In this document: in pieces, positions 38,995 to 47,045 of the stretch
How positions within the stretch are numbered: the stretch's first letter is position 1
How the letters are laid out: every line of letters starts with the position of its first letter
Assembly (NCBI GenBank): GCA_052380005.1
Contig: JBQTCJ010000006.1
Strand: one strand, 5' to 3'
DNA from: Salinarimonas sp052380005
GTDB lineage: Bacteria; Pseudomonadota; Alphaproteobacteria; Rhizobiales; Beijerinckiaceae
Length of the DNA: 64,000 nt
Made by a program: the position numbers and the translations under genes
The notes under the pieces: model-generated
Databases searched by the model: none
The model's input: only the letters and a program-made list of their open reading frames with translations
Told to the model about the DNA's origin: nothing

Positions 38995-40461
38995 TCAGGA
39001 GGCGGCGATCTTCATCTTCGCGATGGCCTGGCCGAGCACGGCCTGACCGCCGACCCGCTTGCGGGCGAGGTACTTGATGAAGCCCGTGCCGGCCAGGGTG
39101 TAGGGGTCGCGCAGGACCGAGATGCCGATGCGATCCGCGATGCGGTAGCCGCGGCGGAAGTCGCCGAACGCCACCGGATAGGCGCCGGCCGCGATGGTCG
39201 GCATGTCCGGCATCTCGACGTAGGGCGCGCCGAGGATGGTGTTCGGCCGCCCCTCCGCGATGCCGGGCTGCCACAGATAGTGGCCGTCCGACGCCTTCAG
39301 CTTGCGGGCCGCGCCGAGCGACAGGCGGTTGAGGACGAAGGTCCCGCTGCGCATGTAGACCGACTTCGGCGCGTGCATCAGGTCGATGAGGCCGTCCGCG
39401 GTGATCAGGCTCGCGTCGCCGGAGATGGTCTCGATGACACCGGAGCCGTTGAGGAAGCCCTGCGCCTCGTTCCCCGCGCCGGACCCGGAGATGAACTCGG
39501 CGCCCTCCTTCACCGCGAACTGCTCGGCGAACTCGAGCCCCATCTCGGCCTCGATGTTGAAGGCGCTGTCCTCCACCATCTGCTGCGAGATGTGCACCTC
39601 GGCGTACATCTCGGGCGCCATGATCTCGACCTGGCCCGTGGTGTAGCCCGTCGTCTCGGTCCGGGGCTCGGTCTCGCCGACGCGCCGGGCGGCGAAGGTG
39701 CCGGTGCGCTTCGGGAGGATGAGGGACTTGACGGAGATCGAGGTCACCGAAGCGAGCGAGCGCATCGGCGAGAACTCGACGAGGTCCTTGACGAGCTCCG
39801 TCGCCATCTGGGCCGGGGCGAGGTAGTAGCCGCCCTGGGTGAGATCGCCGGACACCAGCCCCTTGGCCTCCATGTCCTTCTCGGCGGCCTTGAGGGCCTT
39901 CACGGCCTCCGGGTCGACGAACTGGCCCGTGGAGCGCATGACCGAGAGGAAGGCCTCCTTGTACGCGGTGGCCGCGGGGTCTTCCTTCCCCTCGCCGCCG
40001 GCGCCGCGCGGAGTGCGGGCGAAGGCGGTCTCGAGGTCCTTGAGCAGCGTCTCGAGGTTCTGCTGCTTGCCCTTGAGGGTGGTCAGCTCCTGGTTGAGGT
40101 CGTCGCCCTTGGCCATGGACTTCTCGAGCTTGTCGAGCTTGTCGGTGATGAGGGGGTCGGACGCGCCCTTCTTCTCCAGCTCCTTGAGCCGGGCGTCGTT
40201 GGCGCTCTTGAACTCCTCGAAGGCGGTCATGACCTCGGTCACGACCTTCTTCACGTCGGTGCCGGAATCGTCCTTGCGCTCGATGCGCGCGCCCATGGCG
40301 GACATGGCGAGCACGCCGCCGATGTCCATGAGGTCGGGCGGGACGGCGACGCCCACGGTGGTGAGGGCCGCGAGGGCCGGATCGGCGAAGCCCGCCAGGG
40401 CGAGGATGCCGAGCGTGAGAGCGAGCGCGAGCGCGCCCGCGACCGGGATGCCGGTTCGCAT
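38995..40461 (-). CDS. HK97-type major capsid protein with hydrophobic N-terminal leader
   Basis: 488 residues. The coiled-coil delta/scaffold part is at about 60-148. The cleavage region is probably near RTPRGAGGEGKED (about 150-162), and the HK97 fold follows: TQGGYYLAPAQMATELVKDL, ISQQMVEDSAFNIEAEMGLE, ISGSGAGNEAQGFLNGSG and GDFRRGYRIADRIGISVLRD. Oddly, the chain begins MRTGIPVAGALALALTLGIL and on to ADPALA, a signal-peptide-like leader before the scaffold. The ATG at 40459-40461 has GGAGA 9 nt upstream; internal Met53 (40303-40305) is an alternative start without a good RBS. Confidence 0.9.
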   Translation of the reverse strand: MRTGIPVAGALALALTLGILALAGFADPALAALTTVGVAVPPDLMDIGGVLAMSAMGARIERKDDSGTDVKKVVTEVMTAFEEFKSANDARLKELEKKGASDPLITDKLDKLEKSMAKGDDLNQELTTLKGKQQNLETLLKDLETAFARTPRGAGGEGKEDPAATAYKEAFLSVMRSTGQFVDPEAVKALKAAEKDMEAKGLVSGDLTQGGYYLAPAQMATELVKDLVEFSPMRSLASVTSISVKSLILPKRTGTFAARRVGETEPRTETTGYTTGQVEIMAPEMYAEVHISQQMVEDSAFNIEAEMGLEFAEQFAVKEGAEFISGSGAGNEAQGFLNGSGVIETISGDASLITADGLIDLMHAPKSVYMRSGTFVLNRLSLGAARKLKASDGHYLWQPGIAEGRPNTILGAPYVEMPDMPTIAAGAYPVAFGDFRRGYRIADRIGISVLRDPYTLAGTGFIKYLARKRVGGQAVLGQAIAKMKIAAS

Positions 40462-40501
40462 GGTCGTGTTCTCCGATGATGTCGGTGGTCGATGAGGGGT
40501 G

Positions 40502-41209
40502 TCAGCCCCCGCCGCGGAGCGTCCGCGCGAGGGTGCGGAGCGCGTCCAGCGCGTCCCCGCTCTTGTCGTCGCCCGTCCCGGCATCCCGCGCGTTCAGGAT
40601 CGACTTGTAGGCCCGGCCCGCGATGAGGGCCTTGGCCTCGGAAGCGGACAGGCCTGCATCCCGCAGCGCCGCCTCCAATTCGCGTTCGGTCGGGAGCTCG
40701 CGCCCCTTCACCCGAGAGATCGTCGCCGCCTCGTTCATCGGGAACGTGACCAGCGAGACCTCCATCAGGTCGACCTTGATGAGCTGACGCACGTCGCGGC
40801 GGCCGTTGGCGTCGCGCTGGTAGGAGTCCGCGAGCACGCGGTATCCGATCGACAGGCTGTCCAGCGCGCCGGCCTTGAGCAGCGCGTAGGCCTCGCGGCC
40901 GCCCTCGGTGTCCAGGATGAGCCGGCCCTTCATGTAGAGGCCGCGGCCATCCTCCTTCGCCTCCGTCCAGACGCCGATGATCTTCCGGGTGTCGTGGTCC
41001 CGGAGCATCTTGACCTTGCCGGCGGGGCGGCGGCCCAGGCTTTCGAGGAAGGCCCCTGCCATCATCATGTCGCCGCCGCGGTCGACGTTGCCGAAGGTCG
41101 AGGCGTAGCCCTCGAATTCGCCGGCCTCGGTCAGCTCCTTCGTCGAGAGCTCGATCGGCGCGGCGATGGTGAGGCCCGCCGTGGCGTCCTTGGTGCGCAG
41201 CGAGATCAT
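40502..41209 (-). CDS. HK97-type prohead protease (peptidase U35)
   Basis: 235 residues. GEFEGYASTFGNVDRGGDMM is the family opening (G-Y-A-x-x-F-x-x-x-D). KMLRDHDTRKIIGVWTEAKE carries the catalytic His, and LDSLSIGYRVLADSYQRDAN the catalytic Ser. LIKVDLMEVSLVTFPMNEAA closes the core. It cleaves the capsid scaffold domain and itself. Order portal-protease-capsid is standard. It overlaps the portal stop by 4 nt. Confidence 0.94.
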   Translation of the reverse strand: MISLRTKDATAGLTIAAPIELSTKELTEAGEFEGYASTFGNVDRGGDMMMAGAFLESLGRRPAGKVKMLRDHDTRKIIGVWTEAKEDGRGLYMKGRLILDTEGGREAYALLKAGALDSLSIGYRVLADSYQRDANGRRDVRQLIKVDLMEVSLVTFPMNEAATISRVKGRELPTERELEAALRDAGLSASEAKALIAGRAYKSILNARDAGTGDDKSGDALDALRTLARTLRGGG

Positions 41210-42699
41210 CGCGTCGGGTCCTCTTCGTCTTCGGGGTCCGGCTCTTCGTCGTCGCCATCAGCCGGCGGCGGAGGCGGCGGGTTCTGGCTAGGCGGTGTCC
41301 CGGCCGCGGCGGCTTCGGCGTCCGACGCCAGCCCCTCGACGAGCGTGAGAAGGGCGTCATCGGTCATGCCCGGCTCGACGAGCCCAACGGCGCGGGCGTA
41401 GCGCCACAGCGCCTCGAGCGGCAGGCTCCGGTCGCGCACCGCCGCAAGCAGGGCCTGGAGCACCGTGGCGTCGACCTTCACCTGGACCGCGTCCGGCATC
41501 GGGTCGTAGCCCAGCGCCTCGCGCGCCTCGTCACGGGTCACGAGACCGTCGTTCCACAGGTTGCGGACGTTGCTCTGGTGGATCTCCCGGCGAAGCGTCA
41601 GCGCCTCGACTTGGTCCAGGTCGAGCACGAGTTCCGCCCGGTCGTCGAAGCCCGGCATCAGCCACGAATTCCAGTGGCCGCAGAGCCGTTCGGCGAGCGG
41701 GACCACGGTCTCTTCGTAGAAGCCGAGTTTCGCTTCCCGCATGTTGTTGTAGGTCGACTGCCCCGGGAGCAAGAGCGCGATCGGGACGCCGTAGGCGATG
41801 CAGATGTCCCGCGCCGCGTCGAGCTTCGACTCCACGAGCTGAAGCTGCTCCATGTTCATCCCGAAGGACGCCCAAGACACGTCACCGCCGAAGACCATCG
41901 GCTTGCCCGCGTTCCGGGCGCCGGTGTAGCGCTCGCGGATCCTCGCCTCTGCCTGGTCGATCGCCTCCTTCGGCGGCATCTTCGTCTCGCCGTTCACGGT
42001 CACCGGGCGGAACATGAGCGCGCCCGACGGGGTCGCCCCGTTCTGGAGGATGGCCGTGTTGTGGTCCGCCGCCGCGGTGTGGCGATCGATGGCGCGGGCC
42101 GCCGGGTCGGTGGCGGCCATGCCGTAGAAGTCGTCGAGGGGGTTCACCGCGGCGATGTGCAGGATCGGCGAGCCGCCCCGCACCGGGTCGACCGGGAAAA
42201 CGACCTTGATCCCGTTGGCCTCGTACTCGTAGCCCCTGGGCAGCGCGTCCGGGCCGGGGATCACCTTCACCCGATCGGGGCGCAGGGCGTAGAGCTCGCG
42301 GGCCGGGCCGCGCATGCGCCCCTCGCGCGCCCCCGGCGCCACAGCCTCGACATAGCCGTTGCCGGCGATGAGGTAGAAGGTCACCAGCCGCTCAAGGAAC
42401 GTCGTTCCCGGCTCGAGCGGATTCGGGCGGGTGAGAAGGTCGAGGGCGGGGTGACCGTCCAGCACAGCCCCCGATGCGGTCCGGGCCTTGGCGTAGATCG
42501 GGACCGACGTCACAGCCTGCGCGATCATGGCGATGCAGCGGAAGGCGATGGCGTTCTTGACGTAGGCCTCTTCGGCGAAGCGGTCGTAGCGCCGGGGCGT
42601 GTAGACCGCTTGGCCCGTGGTCCAGTAGGCGTGCGCCGGCCCGGTGGCGCTCGCCTTCTCTTCGCGCTCGCGCCCGATGAGGCGACGCCAGAACGACAT
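41206..42699 (-). CDS. HK97-type portal protein
   Basis: 497 residues. AYVKNAIAFRCIAMIAQAVT, TRPNPLEPGTTFLERLVTFY, LIAGNGYVEAV, and LLPGQSTYNNMREAKLGFYE followed by PLAERLCGHWNSWLMPGF are classical HK97 portal motifs. The C-terminus is Pro/Asp/Glu-rich (PPPPPADGDDEEPDPEDEED). It forms the dodecameric vertex ring and the DNA channel. Confidence 0.94.
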   Translation of the reverse strand: MSFWRRLIGREREEKASATGPAHAYWTTGQAVYTPRRYDRFAEEAYVKNAIAFRCIAMIAQAVTSVPIYAKARTASGAVLDGHPALDLLTRPNPLEPGTTFLERLVTFYLIAGNGYVEAVAPGAREGRMRGPARELYALRPDRVKVIPGPDALPRGYEYEANGIKVVFPVDPVRGGSPILHIAAVNPLDDFYGMAATDPAARAIDRHTAAADHNTAILQNGATPSGALMFRPVTVNGETKMPPKEAIDQAEARIRERYTGARNAGKPMVFGGDVSWASFGMNMEQLQLVESKLDAARDICIAYGVPIALLLPGQSTYNNMREAKLGFYEETVVPLAERLCGHWNSWLMPGFDDRAELVLDLDQVEALTLRREIHQSNVRNLWNDGLVTRDEAREALGYDPMPDAVQVKVDATVLQALLAAVRDRSLPLEALWRYARAVGLVEPGMTDDALLTLVEGLASDAEAAAAGTPPSQNPPPPPPADGDDEEPDPEDEEDPTR

Positions 42700-42712
42700 G
42701 TGCGCAGCCTCC

Positions 42713-44254
42713 TCAGGCGCCGACGTAGAAGGGGTATTCGCCGCCCCCGGACAGGAGCCGCCCGAACGCCGCCGAAGTGGCGTCGACCTGGTCTTTCAGG
42801 GCGCCGCCTGGGAACAGGCACAGCTCGTCGAGGTAGGCGTCGTTCCACGCCCCCCGAACGAGGGAGACGTTGCCGGCCGCGCATTGAGCGGCGAAGGGCT
42901 CGGCGCGGGTCGCCTTGTCGCCCGTCTCCGGGTCGACCTTGACGACGTAGCCGGCGAGCATGGCGACCATGTCCTGCTTCTGGACCTTGCCCGCCTGGCC
43001 GGGGTCCTGCGGCAGGCTGATCTCGACGTCCCGCCCGTCCGTCGCGGCCGTGGTGCAGATGAGGCGGCGGACGTCCGGGCCTTCTTCCTGGACCGTGATG
43101 ACGTGGCCGACGACGTATCGGCCGTCCGGGGTCTTCCCGAGCTTCACGCCGGCGGTGCGGGCGTTGCCGCCCCCGTTGCGCTTCTTCGCCGTGGCGGCAA
43201 GGTCCCAATGGCGAACCCACCGGGTGCCTTCGGGTGCCGCGGGGATGATCCTGTCTGCGAACCAGGCCCGCTTGAACATGCCGCCCTCTCGGGGCGTGGG
43301 CCGCTGCTGGAACTGCCCCGCGACCGCGTAGGAGCCCATCGGGATCTTGTCGCGGTCGACCACGGCGCGCGGGAAGCGCTCGGGGAAGAGCAGCTCGCCC
43401 TCGGTCCGCCGCGGATCCTCGAAGCCTATGACCGTGCGGCACCGCCGCTCCGGCTCGAATTCCATGGGCAGCATCAGGTGCTGGTAGCCGAGGTTGAGCG
43501 CGAGCGCCGTCCCGGAGACGTCATTCGTGTGAAGCCGCTGCATAACGACCACGATCGCCGAGGCGACCGGGTCAACAAGGCGCGTCGGGACCGATTCCCG
43601 GAAGATGCGGACCGTCCTCGCGCGCTCAGCGTCGCTTTCGGCCGTCTCCGTCGAGTGCGGGTCGTCGATGATCACCCGATGCCCGCGGCCGGCGGTGAGA
43701 GACGCGAACGGCACGCCCTCGCGGAAGCCAGTGCGCGTGTTCGCGAATGAGGCCTCGCCGGAGCGGGCCATCTCGACCTCCGGCCAGAGACCCCGGTACC
43801 AGTCCGACACGACGAGGTCGCGCATGCGCCGGCTGTCGCGCTTCACGTAGGCGTCGGAATACGACGTCGTGAGGTAGCGCATCTCCGGCATGCCGCACGG
43901 CCCCCACTCCCAGGCAGGCCAGAACACAGAGACGATGAGGCTCTTCATCGTCCCCGGGGGCACGTTGATCAGGAGCCGATTCTCAGCGCCGAGAGCGAGG
44001 AAGCGCCCGAAGGTGATCGCCTCGAGGTGCGCGCAGATGGCGTCGATGTGCCAGCCGTGGACGTAGGCGCTCCCGGGCTCGACGATATGCCAGGCCTCGC
44101 GGATGAAGCCGGCGAGGGTCTGGCATCGGGCGCGGATGCGCTCGCCATCCTTGGCGACCCGCTCGCGCTCGCGCTCGGTCTCACGCCTCCGCCTCTCCGC
44201 TCGGATCTCCGCCAGCGTCGGCAATCGGACCGAGGATGCTTTCGAGGCGCTCAA
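42713..44254 (-). CDS. terL: Terminase large subunit TerL
   Basis: 513 residues. The ATPase domain has Walker A NVPPGTMKS (97-105) and Walker B VIIDDPH (194-200), followed by coupling segment SAIVVVMQRLHTNDVSG. The RNase H-like nuclease domain is C-terminal (RHWDLAATAKKRNGGGNAR with the first Asp; QDPGQAGKVQKQD; DAYLDELCLFPGG with a later acidic pair). It packages DNA into proheads. The first ATG overlaps terS by 74 nt; a later start (for example after the Arg/Glu-rich stretch) would shorten the overlap but remove conserved-looking residues. Confidence 0.94.
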   Translation of the reverse strand: MSASKASSVRLPTLAEIRAERRRRETERERERVAKDGERIRARCQTLAGFIREAWHIVEPGSAYVHGWHIDAICAHLEAITFGRFLALGAENRLLINVPPGTMKSLIVSVFWPAWEWGPCGMPEMRYLTTSYSDAYVKRDSRRMRDLVVSDWYRGLWPEVEMARSGEASFANTRTGFREGVPFASLTAGRGHRVIIDDPHSTETAESDAERARTVRIFRESVPTRLVDPVASAIVVVMQRLHTNDVSGTALALNLGYQHLMLPMEFEPERRCRTVIGFEDPRRTEGELLFPERFPRAVVDRDKIPMGSYAVAGQFQQRPTPREGGMFKRAWFADRIIPAAPEGTRWVRHWDLAATAKKRNGGGNARTAGVKLGKTPDGRYVVGHVITVQEEGPDVRRLICTTAATDGRDVEISLPQDPGQAGKVQKQDMVAMLAGYVVKVDPETGDKATRAEPFAAQCAAGNVSLVRGAWNDAYLDELCLFPGGALKDQVDATSAAFGRLLSGGGEYPFYVGA

Positions 44255-44630
44255 GCTCTTCGTCCGTCAGCTTCGAGAGGTCGTAGGAGCCAACGGCGCC
44301 GGAATGGTGCCGGCGCTCGACGAGAAGGCCGTGCAGCTTCGCCTTGCCCATCGTCGCCGCGACGGCACCGCCGGCCTGCCCCTGCGCCTTGGCGAGCGCG
44401 CGAGCTTCCTCCAGCTCTGCGGTGAGGCTCTCGATGGTGACGGCGGTGCGCTCCGCCGCCCTCCCCTGTAGCTCGGCGATCCGTGCCCGGACCCTACCAT
44501 TTCCTGCCAGACGGGCGGCGTGGCCATCGTTCGGCTTGTAGCCGGCCAAGGCGTACGCCTCGACCTGCGTCCTACCTTTCGCCACGGCCTGCGCGAACGC
44601 CTCGTGCCGGGCGTTCTTCATCGCCGGCAT
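44181..44630 (-). CDS. terS: Terminase small subunit TerS
   Basis: 149 residues. KNARHEAFAQAVAKGRTQVE and AYALAGYKPNDGHAARLAGN form the N-terminal helix-turn-helix (the A-x-x-x-A-G-Y motif is typical of TerS). The middle is a coiled-coil oligomerisation part (RIAELQGRAAERTAVTIES). The C-terminus is acidic and probably contacts TerL. It recognises the packaging site. It ends inside the terL frame. Confidence 0.85.
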   Translation of the reverse strand: MPAMKNARHEAFAQAVAKGRTQVEAYALAGYKPNDGHAARLAGNGRVRARIAELQGRAAERTAVTIESLTAELEEARALAKAQGQAGGAVAATMGKAKLHGLLVERRHHSGAVGSYDLSKLTDEELERLESILGPIADAGGDPSGEAEA

Positions 44631-44739
44631 GGTGGTGGTCTCCTATCGGGCTCTGATCATGATGTCCGGGCCCGTCTGCAGGACCCTGAAACGCCCCCGA
44701 TCGCCCTCTGGTTGGTTATCCGGGCGGCCGGTATCCGGG

Positions 44740-45162
44740 CTATCTTCGCCTCACCTCATAGGCTGGCGCAATCTTCCCGACCTCACCTCGGTATCTGCTG
44801 TTCGCGAGACCATGCTCGAACCGCCGCGTCTGGCGTTTGGGCGGTGTCTGCCGAGTTGCTACTGGCATCTCGAAATGCCCAGCCTCGACCTCCGCATGGA
44901 TAGCGCGTGCCACGACCGCTGCATCCTCGAAATCGCAGAACCGCCATTCGCCGATGATCGCCCACCGCGCGGTGCGCTCAAGAACGATGCGCTCTGCGTC
45001 ACGGAGGAATATCGCGTCCATCGGGAAGAGTTCGAACTGCACCGGTTCAATGATGCCGCTGTGCGTGTATTGCGCAAGCCGGTTCGCCCAATCCCGCGTC
45101 TGCCCGATCTTCACCTTCCCGGGAAACAGCTCGATCACGTAGATCGCCGACACCTTGCCCAT
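44740..45162 (-). CDS. T5orf172/GIY-YIG nuclease-superfamily protein
   Basis: 140 residues from MGKVSAIYVIELFPGKVKIG; an in-frame ATG at 45178-45180 would add six residues. IYVIELFPGKVKIGQTRDWA then RLAQYTHSGI is the T5orf172 pattern (x-Y-V-x ... V-K-I-G-x-T) of the GIY-YIG fold, with downstream DAERIVLERTARWAIIGEWR. A nicking or DNA-processing role is possible. It is divergent from a small HTH gene and shares its operators. Confidence 0.75.
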   Translation of the reverse strand: MGKVSAIYVIELFPGKVKIGQTRDWANRLAQYTHSGIIEPVQFELFPMDAIFLRDAERIVLERTARWAIIGEWRFCDFEDAAVVARAIHAEVEAGHFEMPVATRQTPPKRQTRRFEHGLANSRYRGEVGKIAPAYEVRRR

Positions 45163-45181
45163 GGGCTCAATCCCTGCCAAT

Positions 45182-45236
45182 TATCACCGTCACAGTGATA
45201 TAGCGGCTGGGACGGATTATCACAATGGTAGTGATG
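45182..45236. promoter_or_regulatory. Two matched operators between nuclease and HTH genes
   Basis: TATCAC-N7-GTGATA (45182-45200) and TATCAC-N7-GTGATG (45218-45236) are inverted repeats with identical 7-bp spacers, 36 bp apart centre to centre. The second overlaps the start of the HTH gene; the first lies 20 bp before the nuclease start. This layout suits autoregulation plus control of the divergent gene. Confidence 0.65.
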
Positions 45237-45410
45237 TCAGGCGAAGCATTTTCCCGGTGGCTGAAGGCCATGGGCATCAGCGGGGCCGAGGCGAGCCGTC
45301 GTCTCGGCGTTCACGTCAACACGGTCACCCGATTCAAGCGCGATGGGGCGCCGGTGCACATCGCCCTTGCCTGTGCTGCGCTCTACCATCGGCTGGAACC
45401 GTGGGCCTGA
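45234..45410 (+). CDS. Small HTH (Cro/XRE-like) regulator, 58-61 aa
   Basis: From ATG 45234 the product starts MSGEAFSRWLKAMGISGAEA; an ATG at 45225 would add three residues. SGAEASRRLGVHVNTVTRFK is a clear helix-turn-helix. Being next to the paired operators, it is probably their binding protein. It is the only plus-strand gene in this part and is divergent from the T5orf172 gene. Confidence 0.72.
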   Translation: MSGEAFSRWLKAMGISGAEASRRLGVHVNTVTRFKRDGAPVHIALACAALYHRLEPWA

Positions 45411-45439
45411 TGTCCCGGCCCGAGCCTCAACCCTGCAGG

Positions 45440-45685
45440 TCACGCGCGCCCGTACCGGCTCGCGGCCACGATGACGGCGCGGTCCCGATCGTCGAGAGGC
45501 CGGCCGAGCGCGGCCCTGGCGTGAAGCGCAGTGGGGCGCTCCGGGAGGCCGCGGGCGGCGAGGGCGAGGTTCAGCTCTTCCCGCTTCCGATCCGCACCGG
45601 AGAGGCGGGGCAGCGCGGCGGTGCGCCGCTCGAGCGACAGGCCGTGCCGGACGCGGCGCCAGTGTTCTTCGCAGGCCGGCGTCAT
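45440..45685 (-). CDS. Small hypothetical protein, 81 aa
   Basis: Begins MTPACEEHWRRVRHGLSLER with a C-x-x-H pair, then basic helices (RKREELNLALAARGLPERPT). Its ATG overlaps the upstream stop (ATGA). It lies between the tRNA/early region and the terminase block; no family is recognised. Confidence 0.55.
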   Translation of the reverse strand: MTPACEEHWRRVRHGLSLERRTAALPRLSGADRKREELNLALAARGLPERPTALHARAALGRPLDDRDRAVIVAASRYGRA

Positions 45686-45999
45686 GCGCAGTCGTCTTCC
45701 GGGTCGTGGGTGGGGAGGGTGTCGAACGGGATGCGCCGCCCCTGTGCGTCTACCCGCGTGCGGCCGTAGAGACGCATGTCGCGCATGCACTCTTCCGAAG
45801 ACAGCCCGGCGAGCATGATGGCGATCTGCGACGGCTGCGCCTTGGCGTCGCGCAGCTCGACTTCCTGGCGGGGCCTGGCGAGACGCGCGTCCTCAGCCTT
45901 CCGAGCGGCGATGAGCGCTTGCGCCCGGCCTTCGGCCGTGTCTGCGGCGCCGAGCCTCAGCGGGGGCTCTCCGCCCTGGTGGTCGGTGAGGGTGATCAT
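45682..45999 (-). CDS. Hypothetical protein, 105 aa
   Basis: The ATG (45997-45999) gives MITLTDHQGGEPPLRLGAAD. A charged helical middle (RKAEDARLARPRQEVELRDA) and MLAGLSSEECMRDMRLYGRT follow. It is coupled to the downstream 81-aa gene by a 4-nt overlap. The first gene after the tRNA in transcription order; function unknown. Confidence 0.6.
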   Translation of the reverse strand: MITLTDHQGGEPPLRLGAADTAEGRAQALIAARKAEDARLARPRQEVELRDAKAQPSQIAIMLAGLSSEECMRDMRLYGRTRVDAQGRRIPFDTLPTHDPEDDCA

Positions 46000-46209
46000 C
46001 GGCGCTGTCCTGCGATCGGGGATACCGGCCCGCCCCCGCGCTAGCGTTCGGGCGGAGGCGGCCATGCTCGCCCTGGGGCGGGCCGGTGTGGGTGTCAGCG
46101 CGACCGGGGCGGCGAGCCAGACGGGGCCGGTGCCGCTCTCCCGCATTCCTCGGCGCCGGGGCGCCGCCGTCGTCTTCTGGGCGTGAGCCGCCGCGCTGAT
46201 CTGCGAATC

Positions 46210-46284
46210 TGGATGCAGGGGCCGGGATCGAACCGGCGACCTGGTGGTTATGAGCCACCCGAGCTACCGCTGCTCTACCCTGCA
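46210..46284 (-). tRNA. Phage tRNA-Met(CAU)
   Basis: A 75-nt cloverleaf with encoded CCA. Acceptor TGCAGGG/CCCTGCA (7 bp), D arm GAGC/GCTC with a short 7-nt loop, anticodon arm GGTGG-CTCATAA-CCACC, T arm GCCGG-TTCGATC-CCGGC. The anticodon is CAT. It lacks the three G-C pairs of initiator tRNA, so an elongator Met (or an Ile tRNA with lysidine) is likely. U73 as discriminator and a U1-A72 pair are unusual. It lies alone between the early and late gene blocks. Confidence 0.88.
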
Positions 46285-46516
46285 GGATGGGCCGGCGCGC
46301 CGCCGTTGGCGCATCTCGACCTGACGCACGAGAGGTGCCCGGTTTTGTGCAATGACGCAAGCCTGATTTCCGTCACGCCTGCATCAGATTGCGGCATCGC
46401 AATCTATGCACGGAAGCCCGGAAGACGGATCGTGAGGCCGTGAAGCTTGCGCGGGAGCACGGATCGTGCACCGTAGCGTCCTGCATCCGATCGCGGCACA
46501 AATGGCGTGCGGCGGA
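46285..46516. other. Non-coding gap between tRNA-Met and early operon
   Basis: About 230 bp of lower GC with no convincing gene. It holds an 8-bp inverted repeat (separate entry) and TGACG-N13-CGTCA at about 46342-46364. It is probably where early transcription ends and late-side transcription of tRNA and terminase genes begins, although no clear sigma-70 promoter could be picked. The 46000-46209 side is likewise free of a supported gene. Confidence 0.4.
46386..46405. repeat. Inverted repeat, hairpin or repressor-like operator
   Basis: AGATTGCG-GCAT-CGCAATCT, a perfect 8-bp inverted repeat; with flanking GCAT/ATGC the stem can extend past one mismatch. The inner TTGCG/CGCAA core resembles half-sites in the cro-cI region at 60.6 kb. 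It could be a terminator of the early operon or an extra operator. Confidence 0.4.
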
Positions 46517-46783
46517 TCACGGTAACTCAGGCGGACGCCAGAACTTCCCGCACCTGTCTCCTGCCGCGGAGGTCGGGTAGCCCTCGCGCACGATCGCCGC
46601 CGTCCAGGCGTTACAGCCGGGAAGCAGATCCGCGTTCGCGGCCAGCCAATTCAGGCCGGAGCGTTCCCAGACCTTCGGTTCGCGCGCCGAACGCCACGTG
46701 CCATCCAGTGGATACAGAGACGATGCAAGCAGGTCCGCGATGATGATCGCCGCGTCCTGCAAATTCTTCGGCCCTTCTGTCAT
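46517..46783 (-). CDS. Hypothetical phage protein, 88 aa
   Basis: Begins MTEGPKNLQDAAIIIADLLA, contains W-x-x-S and Asn/Ala-rich helices (ERSGLNWLAANADLLPGCNA), and ends GDRCGKFWRPPELP. It is the last gene of the long early minus-strand operon. No family is recognised. Confidence 0.55.
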   Translation of the reverse strand: MTEGPKNLQDAAIIIADLLASSLYPLDGTWRSAREPKVWERSGLNWLAANADLLPGCNAWTAAIVREGYPTSAAGDRCGKFWRPPELP

Positions 46784-46787
46784 GCCT

Positions 46788-47045
46788 TCACCCTCCTGGT
46801 CGGCCCGGCATCGCGGAGATCGTTGTATTCCATGTCCGTGGGATCACGAGCACCTTCACCCGCCTCCCCCGTCCAGGATAGCACCAACGGGCGTAGGGCC
46901 GGGTAGGGCGGGCGTGAGGCTTCCCGAACACCCTCGCGGCGAGCGCTGCGCCCTCGACCCGGCTCACGGGCTCTGGCGGGGCTGCGGGAGCCCGCCACGC
47001 CACGATCCGAACCGGGCGGCGGTAGATGGGCCACGGGGCGTTCAT
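46788..47045 (-). CDS. Hypothetical basic phage protein, 85 aa
   Basis: Starts MNAPWPIYRRPVRIVAWRAP in a 4-nt overlap with the upstream gene and is rich in Arg and Pro (VFGKPHARPTRPYARWCYPG). The overlap and frame favour it over a competing frame at 46780-47034. No function is assigned. Confidence 0.5.
   Translation of the reverse strand: MNAPWPIYRRPVRIVAWRAPAAPPEPVSRVEGAALAARVFGKPHARPTRPYARWCYPGRGRRVKVLVIPRTWNTTISAMPGRPGG

Noticed and set aside
46389..46580. Plus-strand ORF of 63 codons in the gap after tRNA-Met
   Set aside because: No RBS, overlaps the end of a better minus-strand gene, and the sequence shows no protein-like pattern.
46780..47034. Minus-strand ORF competing with the 46788-47045 gene
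   Set aside because: Arg/Pro/Gly-rich shadow; the chosen frame starts in a clean ATGA overlap with the upstream gene.
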